Of a stretch of DNA of 64,000 nt, positions 27,033 through 35,758 are shown one piece after another (the first letter of the stretch is position 1; each line of letters starts with the position of its first letter). The notes under the pieces are model-generated. The model made no database searches, was not told the origin of the DNA, and saw only the letters and a program-made list of their open reading frames with translations. The position numbers were made by a program, and so were the translations under genes. The stretch is from Sphingobacterium detergens (GTDB taxonomy: Bacteria > Bacteroidota > Bacteroidia > Sphingobacteriales > Sphingobacteriaceae): positions 248,001 to 312,000 of the forward strand of contig NZ_RAPY01000005.1 of the NCBI RefSeq assembly GCF_003610355.1, in the 5' to 3' direction.

Positions 27033-28346
27033 ATGGCAAGAGAAATTTTTGAAACCAAGCGCAAGGCCCTGAAAATAAATCTAAATCCTGAGATTTATGG
27101 AACCTTCGCTGAGATCGGTGCTGGACAGGAAGTCGCACGAAACTTTTTCAATGCAGGGGCCGCATCCGGCACAATTGCAAAAACAATGTCGGCTTATGAC
27201 ATGGCATTTAGTGACGCGATTTACGGTGAGGAAGAAGACGGCAGATATGTCAGCAGAACCCGCTTAAAAAAGATGCTTTCCCATGAATTTAACCTGCTGA
27301 CGCAACGACTACATGGTGATAAGTATTGCAACAAAAAATTCTTTGCCTTTGCGGACACTGTTACCACGCTTAACTTCACCAAAACCAATGAGCCTCATGG
27401 CTGGATTGGTCTACGTTTTCAGCACGAGGTTGGTGGCCCGACAAATGATATTATTGTCCACGTCAGACTTTTAGACAGTGACAATCAGCTGCAACAAAAA
27501 GTACTGGGCATTATCGGTGTAAACCTGCTGTTTGCGGCTTACTACTATACAGAAAATGTGCAGACCTTAATTGAATCCTTGGTCGATAATTTATCTGTCG
27601 GATCTGTCGAAATTGATTTAGTTAAGTTAAACGGTCCTTTGTTTGAAAATGTCAGCCAACGACTGATCAACTTATATCTCATTGCCAAAGGATTTGCAAA
27701 GGCTGCTATTTTCCAACCTGATGGTAAAGCGGTACAGATCAAGGATTATTTGTACAAAAAGAATATCATCTTACTTCGCACAAAATACCGCCAGAAATCA
27801 CTTCCTAACTTTGACTTATTTAACCTTGCTGTCGAGCAGTTTAAGAAAAATACAGGGGCAACAGACAACGATACCATTGTATTGATTGAGGTGTTAATGG
27901 GTAATGTATTGGAAGATACACATGAGATCACAGATGAAGATCTACAGGAATTTGCGTCAAGAGCAGATGAATTATGTGCTACAGGCAATAACATTATCGT
28001 CAGCAACTTCCGTAGAAACAACCATTTAGCCGAGTTTATAAGCAACTTCAAGCCAAAAAATATCGGGATTGCAACGAACGTTTATAACTTAAAGAACATC
28101 TTCAATTCGGACAATTACAATAAAGAACTCTACACCAACGAATTATTATCCTACATATCAGGTATGTTCAATAAGAATGTAAAGCTTTATGCTTATCCAT
28201 ATCTATTGAAAAAGGAAAATAAAATCATCACAACGCAAAATATGCCCGTTTCGGAAGAAGCCAAACCGCTATTTGAATTCTTAATTAAAAACGGTTATAT
28301 CATTGATATTGAAAATTACGACGAGAAATTTGTAAAAACCGTATAA
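27033..28346 (+). CDS. Conserved protein of uncertain function (often labelled NMN adenylyltransferase)
   Basis: 437 residues from ATG 27033; an in-frame TTG at 27018 lies inside the promoter and is rejected. The N-terminus (INLNPEIYGTFAEIGAGQE, then NAGAASGTIAKTMSAYDM) is strongly conserved in a family seen in several phyla. From memory, databases label it nicotinamide-nucleotide adenylyltransferase or even TonB-dependent receptor. Neither label is supported: the HxGH nucleotidyltransferase motif is missing, and there is no signal peptide or barrel. It looks cytoplasmic. It lies between a strong terminator and the idi gene. Function unknown. Confidence 0.8.
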   Translation: MAREIFETKRKALKINLNPEIYGTFAEIGAGQEVARNFFNAGAASGTIAKTMSAYDMAFSDAIYGEEEDGRYVSRTRLKKMLSHEFNLLTQRLHGDKYCNKKFFAFADTVTTLNFTKTNEPHGWIGLRFQHEVGGPTNDIIVHVRLLDSDNQLQQKVLGIIGVNLLFAAYYYTENVQTLIESLVDNLSVGSVEIDLVKLNGPLFENVSQRLINLYLIAKGFAKAAIFQPDGKAVQIKDYLYKKNIILLRTKYRQKSLPNFDLFNLAVEQFKKNTGATDNDTIVLIEVLMGNVLEDTHEITDEDLQEFASRADELCATGNNIIVSNFRRNNHLAEFISNFKPKNIGIATNVYNLKNIFNSDNYNKELYTNELLSYISGMFNKNVKLYAYPYLLKKENKIITTQNMPVSEEAKPLFEFLIKNGYIIDIENYDEKFVKTV

Positions 28347-28370
28347 CACAAATCTTCGCGATAATTTATT

Positions 28371-28402
28371 ATATAGTCCAATTTGGTTAAATTGGACTAT
28401 AT
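28371..28402. terminator. 14-bp hairpin between the 27033 gene and idi
   Basis: A perfect 14-bp stem (ATATAGTCCAATTT and complement) with a GGTT tetraloop and a short T-run. It probably ends the upstream gene, but it stands only 15 nt before the idi ATG and could also act as a leader structure. Confidence 0.6.
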
Positions 28403-28417
28403 TTATGTTTGAGCCTT

Positions 28418-28951
28418 ATGAAGCAAGAAAATGTAATACTAGTCGATTCCAATGACAGTGTCATTGGGAGTATGGAAAAATACGAAGCTCACGAGAAGGG
28501 TTTGCTACATCGAGCTTTCAGTGTCTTTTTGTTCAATGACAGGGGTCAGTTGCTCATGCAGCAAAGGGCTTTGGACAAATATCATTGCGGCGGTTTATGG
28601 ACTAATAGCTGCTGTTCTCACCAACGGCTTGGCGAAAGCAACTTAGATGCTGCCGAACGTCGTCTGATGGAAGAACTCCGGATCAAGGCATCAGACCTAT
28701 ATGATTCATTTTCGTTTGTATACAAAGCCGAGTTTGACAATGGCCTTACCGAACATGAATTTGATCACGTGCTTATTGGAAAATTCAACGGTGAGTCTAA
28801 TTTTAATGTTGCAGAAGTAGCAGCCATACAATATATGGATCAGCAGCAGATCGAAGATGAGATCGCGCACTTTCCGGAGAAATTTACCCCTTGGTTCAAA
28901 CTCATCTATCAACGTGTATTTGAAACCTATTGGGACAAATACAAGAAATAG
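28418..28951 (+). CDS. idi: Isopentenyl-diphosphate delta-isomerase, type 1
   Basis: 177 residues. It interconverts isopentenyl and dimethylallyl diphosphate. It starts at ATG 28418 (MKQENVILVDSND); a TTG in frame at 28409 is not needed. The type 1 landmarks are the LHRAFSVFLFNDRGQLL start, the catalytic Cys in LWTNSCCSHQRLGE near residue 67, and the Nudix-like DAAERRLMEELRI. The EHEFDHVLIGKF segment near 113 carries the second catalytic Glu. No other isoprenoid gene is nearby. Confidence 0.95.
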   Translation: MKQENVILVDSNDSVIGSMEKYEAHEKGLLHRAFSVFLFNDRGQLLMQQRALDKYHCGGLWTNSCCSHQRLGESNLDAAERRLMEELRIKASDLYDSFSFVYKAEFDNGLTEHEFDHVLIGKFNGESNFNVAEVAAIQYMDQQQIEDEIAHFPEKFTPWFKLIYQRVFETYWDKYKK

Positions 28952-29068
28952 GATTATCAAAAAAGCCCTATGGAGATAGAAGGACTTCGACGCCATCCTT
29001 ATCATGGCCAAACGCCATCAACAGCACGCTAATAGAAGCTCTAGGGTCTGCTAGCCCTTCAAATAAAA

Positions 29069-29096
29069 AGGAGCAATTCTATCACAAATTGCTCCT
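29069..29096. terminator. Bidirectional terminator between idi and the amidase
   Basis: GGAGCAATT paired with AATTGCTCC (8-nt loop), with an A-rich left and T-rich right flank. It serves convergent genes. Confidence 0.8.
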
Positions 29097-29123
29097 CTCA
29101 TTTTTATACAGATCAAGAAACCA

Positions 29124-29948
29124 CTATAAGTATTTTTTATAGATGGAATACATAATCTTTAGATCGTTTTCATTCAAAAATGCAGTATTCACATCTTGTT
29201 GAATATAGTGAATTTTAAAAGCCTTTATGGCTGCATCCAGATTACGGACATCGTAGCCAATAATACGCAAAGCCATTTTTGGATTAAAATCGATTGGTGG
29301 CGTTTCTAAAAATTCCTCATACCAATAGCCAAATCCCTGATCTGCCAATTTTTTCCAAGGGAATCGTGATGGGTCATTTTTACGCGAAGGTGCCAGATCC
29401 ATATGTCCAATAAAATTTGCCTGTGGAATCTTATAGGTATTTTTCAAATAGTTCAGCAGCTGAATCAACGCATTTATCTGTGCATCCGTCCAGGGGTCTG
29501 TCGTCCCATTATTATCCAACTCGATACCTATCGATGAGGAGTTCAGATCAGTATCATTCCCCCATTTACCCAAACCTGCATGATGGGCCCGGTATAGATC
29601 ATTTACCATCTGTACCACCTTACCATCCCGCCCCACAACATAATGTGAACTTACACCTGCTTTCGCAGAGTGAAAGGTACGGATTGTTTGTCCTAACGAA
29701 TCCTGAGCTGTATGATGAATGACGACAAAATTAGGTTTTCGGATACCAAAATTGATGGAGGCGATCCATTGCTGATCTTTGACATTTACTTTCTCCAACT
29801 GCCCAGATACAGGAGACTGGCGATACAAATTAGAAAACTCTTTTGCTTGGTTTTTATATACCTTTTCGGTCTTAGCATATTTATTGCCAGCACAAGATGT
29901 GATCAATGCTGCAATAATAAAAAGATTGAATCGTGATGTTATCCTCAT
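29124..29948 (-). CDS. N-acetylmuramoyl-L-alanine amidase (Amidase_2)
   Basis: 274 residues from ATG 29948; the open frame begins at a TTG (29966) that overlaps the likely -7 element and is rejected. A lipoprotein-type signal (FIIAALITSCAGN) is followed by the AmpD-like zinc amidase domain: VVIHHTAQDS (first His ligand), HYVVGRDGKVVQMV, SSSIGIELDN (catalytic-region Glu) and IGHMDLAPSRKNDP (second His and the Asp/Cys-position ligand). It cleaves the amide between muramic acid and L-Ala of the peptide stem and probably acts from the membrane in the periplasm. Confidence 0.93.
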   Translation of the reverse strand: MRITSRFNLFIIAALITSCAGNKYAKTEKVYKNQAKEFSNLYRQSPVSGQLEKVNVKDQQWIASINFGIRKPNFVVIHHTAQDSLGQTIRTFHSAKAGVSSHYVVGRDGKVVQMVNDLYRAHHAGLGKWGNDTDLNSSSIGIELDNNGTTDPWTDAQINALIQLLNYLKNTYKIPQANFIGHMDLAPSRKNDPSRFPWKKLADQGFGYWYEEFLETPPIDFNPKMALRIIGYDVRNLDAAIKAFKIHYIQQDVNTAFLNENDLKIMYSIYKKYL

Positions 29949-29965
29949 ATCGAAATGTTTCAACA

Positions 29966-29973
29966 CAAATATA
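29966..29973 (-). promoter_or_regulatory. -7 element of the amidase gene
   Basis: Minus-strand TATATTTG, an exact consensus, 17 nt before the ATG. The -33 box is not clear. Confidence 0.4.
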
Positions 29974-30101
29974 CTTCCAAAATAGGATATCGGTGTGATT
30001 GTACCCTAAAATGATACAATAATCTTTCTTTTCAGAGGCGCCTCCAATGAAATGACCAGTTGTTCTTGAGCGATTTACCGCACACGAGTAGCTGATCATC
30101 A

Positions 30102-30132
30102 AAAAAGTCCAGACGGAATAGCTGGACTTTTT
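30102..30132 (-). terminator. Terminator after the 30158 lipoprotein gene
   Basis: AAAAAGTCCAG pairs with CTGGACTTTTT around a 9-nt loop, with a T-run on the minus strand, 25 nt past the lipoprotein stop. Confidence 0.8.
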
Positions 30133-30157
30133 GAGATCGATGTAACGTATCGATATT

Positions 30158-30817
30158 TTATTTTAAAGCGCTTACATTCAATTTACCCATGAATGCTTTC
30201 AGCTCATCTAAACTATACCCATTGCCTCTTAGTGTGATCAAATAACGATCTTTTTCTAGGTAACTGATTTCGGAACTCTTTGGTGTCGAACCTTCTACAC
30301 CTTTATTATCCATTGTCTTTGCACGCTTTCCTTCAAAATCACCCGTTTTCTCTACTTCTGTATCAGTAATATTTTCTGAATCGACCATAAAACCCATTTG
30401 AGCAAGGCTAACGATAGCCGAAGCGGTCTCACCGGCACCATCAATAATGCTTATTTTAATATCCTTTTGATCATCAACAGTATAGGTTGCGTCGCCAGAA
30501 ACAACACTGACGCCATACATCGAGCCGGCAGAATAAGATGTTCTTTTCAAACCGTCTAAACTTTCTGGGAGAAATGCTTTTAATTCGTCCGAACTCAATG
30601 GTTTTTCAGATTTTAGTTTGGTCTGGAGTTCTTCCATTTTCTTTGCACCGTCAGTCAGGTTATCTAGATTAGATACCCCCTTAACCACATCCGAGATTCC
30701 CGTACTTGTTTCATTATCATCTCCTGCACCATCCTTGGATTCGTTGCGATTACCGCAACTTGTGATCAAAATAGCTGCGCCCAATAATAGGGACATTATG
30801 CTCAATTGTCTTTTCAT
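30158..30817 (-). CDS. Hypothetical lipoprotein
   Basis: 219 residues with a lipoprotein signal (LLLGAAILITSCGNRN, Cys at 21). An Asp/Glu/Ser/Thr-rich linker (about 25-50) precedes a helix-rich region (VSNLDNLTDGAKKMEELQTK) and an alpha/beta domain with KPLSSDELKAFLPESLDGL near 75 and EKDRYLITLRGNGYSLDEL near 198. I do not recognise a named family. It is monocistronic, with its own terminator. Confidence 0.7.
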   Translation of the reverse strand: MKRQLSIMSLLLGAAILITSCGNRNESKDGAGDDNETSTGISDVVKGVSNLDNLTDGAKKMEELQTKLKSEKPLSSDELKAFLPESLDGLKRTSYSAGSMYGVSVVSGDATYTVDDQKDIKISIIDGAGETASAIVSLAQMGFMVDSENITDTEVEKTGDFEGKRAKTMDNKGVEGSTPKSSEISYLEKDRYLITLRGNGYSLDELKAFMGKLNVSALK

Positions 30818-30854
30818 GATTATCAGTTTTTTAGATAAAACGTTAGAAAGATAA

Positions 30855-31166
30855 AAAAATGATTTAATTGGCGCAACTATTTAAAATATAGCCGTAAAAT
30901 AGTCCTATTCGTTTTTCCTGAACTTATCTAAGAATGTTTGGGGATCATCATACTTATATACTCTTTGGTATCTATCCTATTGGTTTATAAAGGCTTAATT
31001 GAAAACCCTTAAATATTGCTTCGACTCCTGCAAATAAACTCGTCTGGATTAAACCTTTTACAGTATAATGCTTTATTTGCCTAGCCCCAATTCGTCTCAC
31101 GCTAAAAGTCAATATATTTTGTATAACAAAAATATAATGACCGTTTCTAAATTCTCAGTAAAAATA
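30855..31166. other. Intergenic region without a supported gene
   Basis: AT-rich, between the lipoprotein start and the gcvP terminator. A minus-strand open stretch (about 31131 down to the stop at 30972) encodes a plausible beta-strand-like peptide but has no start codon; at most it is a remnant. Confidence 0.5.
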
Positions 31167-31193
31167 AAAGCCCCTCCGATGTGGAGAGGCTTT
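31167..31193 (-). terminator. Terminator of gcvP
   Basis: AAAGCCCCTCC and GGAGAGGCTTT with a GATGT loop (one mismatch), then a T-rich stretch on the minus strand, about 23 nt after the gcvP stop. Confidence 0.8.
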
Positions 31194-31215
31194 AAGCATA
31201 TTATTTTTAAGACTA

Positions 31216-34089
31216 TTACGCCTCGGCATATTCTTCGATAGAAGGACATGAGCAGATCAATGTACGGTCTCCCTGAGAGTCGTTTACACGACCTACAGAA
31301 GGCCAGAACTTACGCTCTCTTACGTACTCCAACGGATAAGCCGCAGTTTGACGACTGTAAGGTCTATCCCACTCATCTGCAGTAACGACTGCTGCTGTAT
31401 GTGGAGCATGCTTCAACACGTTATTTGCTTGTTCAACATCTCCGGATTCAACCGCAGCAATCTCCTGACGAATGGCAACTAATGCATCACAGAAACGATC
31501 CAATTCAGCTTTAGATTCAGACTCTGTTGGTTCAACCATCAAGGTTCCCGCAACAGGGAAAGAAACTGTTGGTGCATGGAAACCGTAGTCCATCAAACGT
31601 TTTGCGATATCAGCAACTTCGATACCTACATTTTTGAATCCACGACAATCTAAGATCATCTCATGCGCACAACGACCATTGCTACCAGAATAAAGTACTG
31701 GGTAGGCATTCTCCAAACGTGCTTTAATATAGTTTGCATTCAATATTGCTGTACGTGTAGCGTTAGTCAACCCTTCACCACCCATCATCGAAATATAAGC
31801 GTGGGAGATAATCAAGATTGATGCCGAGCCAAATGGTGCAGCCGAAACAGCAGTAATTCCTTCTTCTCCTGAAGTAGAAACAACTTGATGGTTTGGCAAG
31901 AAAGGCACCAAGTGTTTAGCAACACCGATCGGCCCCATACCTGGACCACCACCACCATGTGGAATACAGAACGTTTTATGCAAGTTTAAGTGACAAACGT
32001 CAGCACCAATATGGCCTGGACTAGTCAAACCTACCTGTGCATTCATGTTTGCTCCATCCATATATACCTGACCACCGTTGGCGTGAATGATTTCACAAAC
32101 TTCAATGATAGATTCCTCAAATACACCATGTGTAGATGGGTAAGTTACCATTAAAGAGTTCAGGTGAGCAGCATGCTCTTCTGCTTTTGCTCTTAAATCT
32201 GGGATGTCAATATTTCCAAGTTCATCACATTTCACTACCACCACTTTCAGACCAGCCATTGAAGCCGATGCAGGGTTTGTACCATGTGCAGAAGCTGGAA
32301 TCAAACAGATGTTACGGCCATGATCGCCGCGGCTCTCATGATAAGCACGGATAACCATTAGACCTGCATATTCACCTTGCGCTCCTGAATTAGGCTGGAA
32401 GCTCATTTTAGCAAAACCTGTGATCTCTGATAACCAATCGTTCAGCTCACCGATCATCTGCATGTAACCAGAAGTTTGATCTGTTGGTGCAAATGGATGT
32501 AATCCACCAAATCTCGCCCAGGTAACTGGAGTCATTTCAGCTGTCGCATTCAGCTTCATTGTACATGAACCCAATGGGATCATAGAATGACACAACGATA
32601 AATCTTTCGCCTCCAACGATTTAATATAGCGTAACATTTCATGTTCAGAATGGTAGCTATTAAAGTTTGGATGAGTTAAGTAAGCTGAGGTACGAACCAA
32701 TTCCGCAGGAATCGAAGAGCTTAAGTTTTCTTCTAGCGTATCGAAATCTACATCGTTCAATGTTTTGCCTTGAATTTTTGCAAACACTTTTACGATCGTT
32801 TTGATATCCTCATATGTTGTTGTTTCATCGATAGCGATAGAAACTTGTGAACCGTTGTAGTAGAAGTTCAATTCATTGTTCAACGCTTCAGATTTCAAAG
32901 CGCCAGCATGTCCACCTAAATCTACACGTAATGTATCAAAGTAAGCGTTATTCAATTGAGTATAACCCAAAGACTGTAAAGCTTGATCCAATAAATTTGC
33001 TAAAGCATTGATACGGGATGCAATATTTTTGATTCCTTCTGGACCATGGTAAACAGCGTAGAAAGAGGCCATAATAGCCAATAAAGCTTGAGCAGTACAG
33101 ATATTCGAAGATGCTTTATCACGACGGATATGTTGCTCACGAGTTTGTAAAGCCATACGTAAAGCGTACTTTCCATTTGAATCAGAAGTTACACCAATGA
33201 TACGTCCGGGAATATTACGTTTGAAGCTATCACGTGTAGCGAAGAATGCTGCATGAGGACCTCCGAATCCCATTGGTACACCAAAACGTTGTGAGTTACC
33301 AACAACAACATCTGCCCCCCATTCTCCCGGAGGAGTCAACAAGGCTAAACTCATTAGATCCGCAGCCGCACATACTGTAATATTTTTACCGTGTGCAGCG
33401 TCAGCAAATGATTTGTAATCAATGATTGATCCGTCCGCTGCTGGGTATTGTACAAATGCAGCAAAAACATCATCTGTCAATTCTGATTCTTGAATAGCTG
33501 TAATTTTCAGCTCGATACCGAAAGAAAGCGCACGCGTCTTTAATACGTCGATCGTCTGTGGATAAGCATTTTCAGAAACCAAGAATACATTTGCATCTTT
33601 GTTTTTACGTGCTGAATAAAGCATAAACATGGCTTCAGCAGCAGCTGTAGCTTCATCCAACAATGAAGCGTTTGCAATTTCCAATCCAGTAAAATCAGAA
33701 ATAACGGTCTGGAAGTTTAACAGAGCCTGTAAACGACCTTGTGCAATTTCTGCTTGGTAAGGCGTATATTGTGTATACCATCCTGGGTTTTCAAACACAT
33801 TACGTTGAATTACACCTGGAAGGATCACGTCATAGTAACCTTGACCAATAAAAGATTTAAAAACTTTATTTTTCTCTGCGATTTCCGCTATCCGCTTTAA
33901 ATAAGCAACCTCAGACAATGCTTTTGGAAGATTTAAAGGTTTTGGAGCGCGGATTTGAGAAGGGACCGTTTGGTCAATTAGCTGGTCAATTGACGATACG
34001 CCCAATTTGGCCAACATTTCATTCGCTTCAACTGGACTTGGGCCATTGTGGCGACTTTCGAATTTTTCTTGGAAGTGTATATTGCTCAT
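31216..34089 (-). CDS. gcvP: Glycine dehydrogenase (decarboxylating), P protein
   Basis: 957 residues, the length of the fused single-chain P protein. It is PLP-dependent, decarboxylates glycine and passes the aminomethyl group to lipoyl-GcvH. The N-terminal half (alpha-like) begins near FESRHNGPSPVEANEML and shows YTPYQAEIAQGRLQALLNFQ near 130. The C-terminal half has SMIPLGSCTMKLNATAEM, the PNSGAQGEYAGLMVIR segment, and the PLP lysine in LNLHKTFCIPHGGGGPG. Its partner gcvT lies about 16 kb away in this window; gcvH and lpd are not present. It is monocistronic. Confidence 0.98.
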   Translation of the reverse strand: MSNIHFQEKFESRHNGPSPVEANEMLAKLGVSSIDQLIDQTVPSQIRAPKPLNLPKALSEVAYLKRIAEIAEKNKVFKSFIGQGYYDVILPGVIQRNVFENPGWYTQYTPYQAEIAQGRLQALLNFQTVISDFTGLEIANASLLDEATAAAEAMFMLYSARKNKDANVFLVSENAYPQTIDVLKTRALSFGIELKITAIQESELTDDVFAAFVQYPAADGSIIDYKSFADAAHGKNITVCAAADLMSLALLTPPGEWGADVVVGNSQRFGVPMGFGGPHAAFFATRDSFKRNIPGRIIGVTSDSNGKYALRMALQTREQHIRRDKASSNICTAQALLAIMASFYAVYHGPEGIKNIASRINALANLLDQALQSLGYTQLNNAYFDTLRVDLGGHAGALKSEALNNELNFYYNGSQVSIAIDETTTYEDIKTIVKVFAKIQGKTLNDVDFDTLEENLSSSIPAELVRTSAYLTHPNFNSYHSEHEMLRYIKSLEAKDLSLCHSMIPLGSCTMKLNATAEMTPVTWARFGGLHPFAPTDQTSGYMQMIGELNDWLSEITGFAKMSFQPNSGAQGEYAGLMVIRAYHESRGDHGRNICLIPASAHGTNPASASMAGLKVVVVKCDELGNIDIPDLRAKAEEHAAHLNSLMVTYPSTHGVFEESIIEVCEIIHANGGQVYMDGANMNAQVGLTSPGHIGADVCHLNLHKTFCIPHGGGGPGMGPIGVAKHLVPFLPNHQVVSTSGEEGITAVSAAPFGSASILIISHAYISMMGGEGLTNATRTAILNANYIKARLENAYPVLYSGSNGRCAHEMILDCRGFKNVGIEVADIAKRLMDYGFHAPTVSFPVAGTLMVEPTESESKAELDRFCDALVAIRQEIAAVESGDVEQANNVLKHAPHTAAVVTADEWDRPYSRQTAAYPLEYVRERKFWPSVGRVNDSQGDRTLICSCPSIEEYAEA

Positions 34090-34645
34090 GTGTGCAAAAA
34101 GTTAACGCTTATAGACAGTTAGCGACATAATAATTAGGTAATTAACTCTCTTATAAACAGTCGTTTTTTGGATGAGCAAAGATAGCAAAATAAATGACTG
34201 AAAACGAAGCAAAAAAGTGTATAAAAAGTCAGTTTTAAGTACAAGCTAATGTGCAATCGATTGTCCTCACTACATTAAAATTAAAATAAAAACAACCAAC
34301 AACTATCAGCTTTAAAAATATACTAACCAATACTGAAATAAATTGACACAATGACAAAAAACAAAAGATTATGCTACTATTTTTCAACCATCATTTTTTC
34401 TTTTTAAAGATATTCTTTTTGCAATGGCGCTGATTTTTCGATACATTAGTATAAGTACCAATTGTAAAGTGATTGCTGACACAACGAAATTATTCAAAAC
34501 GAATGTCAGGCATATTCTGGGATACGCTGATTCGCTTAAAATATCGCGAACAGGTATTTTCTCTTTCCTACAATAGGACTCATACAAGTAAGAATATCAT
34601 TTCTTTTTTAACAAATATAAACCAGCGAAGTAACGATTATAAATC
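34090..34645. other. Intergenic region between gcvP and ctlX
   Basis: About 555 nt holding the divergent promoters. AT-rich, with no convincing gene: a 67-codon minus frame (34384-34587) and a 50-codon plus frame (34424-34576) overlap each other, and neither has a recognisable domain or promoter. Confidence 0.5.
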
Positions 34646-35599
34646 ATGAGAAAACAGGTAACAGACAGCGTACTTCTAGTAAGACCCTCTGTCTTCCGCA
34701 AAAATGAACAGACCGCAGTCAATAATTTTTTCCAAAAGGATATTGAAAATCTAAGCGGCGAAGACGTAAATAGAGAAGCACAAGGTGAATTTGATGCCCT
34801 TGTCAACGAATTGAAATCACATGGTATTTTAGTGACCGTCATTCAAGACGATGAAAAATCCGAAAGCCCAGACAGTATATTTCCGAACAATATTGTCTCT
34901 TTCCATCAGGATGGTAAAATTATCTTTTATCCGATGTTTGCCCCCAACCGTCGAAAAGAACATTTATTAGACTTTGAGGGGCCATTGAAGCAAAATGGTT
35001 ATTATGTAAAGTTGATTAAAGACCTCAGCGAGTCCGAAAATAATCGACAATATTTAGAAGGAACAGGTGCTCTTGTACTAGATCGTACACATCGTATTGC
35101 TTATTGTGCCCTGTCTGAACGAGCAGATCGAGCCATGTTGGACGAGTACTGTAAAACGGAAAATTACACCCCTGTTGTCTTTCATGCATTTCAGACAGTC
35201 CATGGTGAACGTAGACCTATCTATCATACCAACGTGGTATTGGCTGTGGGAGAAGATTTTGCAATTTTATGCCCCACTGCGATTGATAATGCATCTGAGC
35301 GTGATGCACTACTAAAGAAATTAAAAGAAACAGGTAAGGAAATCATCGAGATCAACGAAAATCAACTGGAAAATTTTGCGGCAAATTGCCTTCAGGTGAG
35401 AAATAAATATGGAAATCGCTTTATTGTCCTAAGTGATAAAGCTTTGTCCTCATTGACACTGTACCAAACGGCACAATTGGAAAAACATGGCAAAATCATT
35501 CATCAAGATTTACATGTCATTGAAACCTGTGGTGGAGGCAGTGTCCGTCATATGATGGCTGAGGTATTCCTGCCAAAAGAAAAGGTGATGAATGCTTAA
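34646..35599 (+). CDS. ctlX: Citrulline utilization hydrolase CtlX-type amidinotransferase
   Basis: 317 residues of the arginine-deiminase-like guanidino-group hydrolase superfamily. Landmarks: the SVLLVRPSVFRKNEQTAVNN start, SPDSIFPNNIVSFH near 85 (substrate-binding Asp and Asn), a His in YHTNVVLAVGEDF near 192, and the catalytic cysteine in HVIETCGGGSVRHMMAEV (Cys295). CtlX was named for citrulline catabolism; no other arginine or citrulline gene is in the window, so the substrate is family-based. Two hairpins follow the stop. Confidence 0.85.
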   Translation: MRKQVTDSVLLVRPSVFRKNEQTAVNNFFQKDIENLSGEDVNREAQGEFDALVNELKSHGILVTVIQDDEKSESPDSIFPNNIVSFHQDGKIIFYPMFAPNRRKEHLLDFEGPLKQNGYYVKLIKDLSESENNRQYLEGTGALVLDRTHRIAYCALSERADRAMLDEYCKTENYTPVVFHAFQTVHGERRPIYHTNVVLAVGEDFAILCPTAIDNASERDALLKKLKETGKEIIEINENQLENFAANCLQVRNKYGNRFIVLSDKALSSLTLYQTAQLEKHGKIIHQDLHVIETCGGGSVRHMMAEVFLPKEKVMNA

Positions 35600-35609
35600 A
35601 CATTCATCA
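35584..35609. terminator. Hairpin overlapping the ctlX stop codon
   Basis: A perfect 10-bp stem (GTGATGAATG/CATTCATCAC) with a CTTAAA loop that contains the TAA stop. It lacks a U-run, so it may stabilise the mRNA end rather than terminate. Confidence 0.5.
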
Positions 35610-35620
35610 CTTCTATAGAT

Positions 35621-35674
35621 AATCAAATGGGAAAGGACCAAATTCTTACTGAATTTTGGTCCTTTCCCATTTGA
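35621..35674. terminator. Very long hairpin after ctlX
   Basis: About 24 bp with one bulged base, arms beginning ATCAAATGGGAAAGGACCAA, loop TTACT. It lies between convergent ctlX and the Oar-like receptor gene and likely terminates both. Confidence 0.75.
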
Positions 35675-35758
35675 TTTAATGAATTTTTAACGTTTTATTT
35701 TGAGCCATTTATCAAAATCGACGTTTGAAACAGCTCCTTATCCTTTTTCTAAAACATA

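Noticed and set aside
30972..31131. Minus-strand open stretch with a beta-strand-like peptide (SLFAGVEAIFKGFQLSLYKP)
   Set aside because: No start codon and no detectable family; at best a remnant of an outer-membrane protein tail.
34384..34587. 67-codon minus-strand ORF in the gcvP-ctlX gap
   Set aside because: No recognisable domain, no promoter or ribosome site, and an overlapping plus-strand frame of 50 codons (34424-34576) is just as open; both fit chance in an AT-rich spacer.
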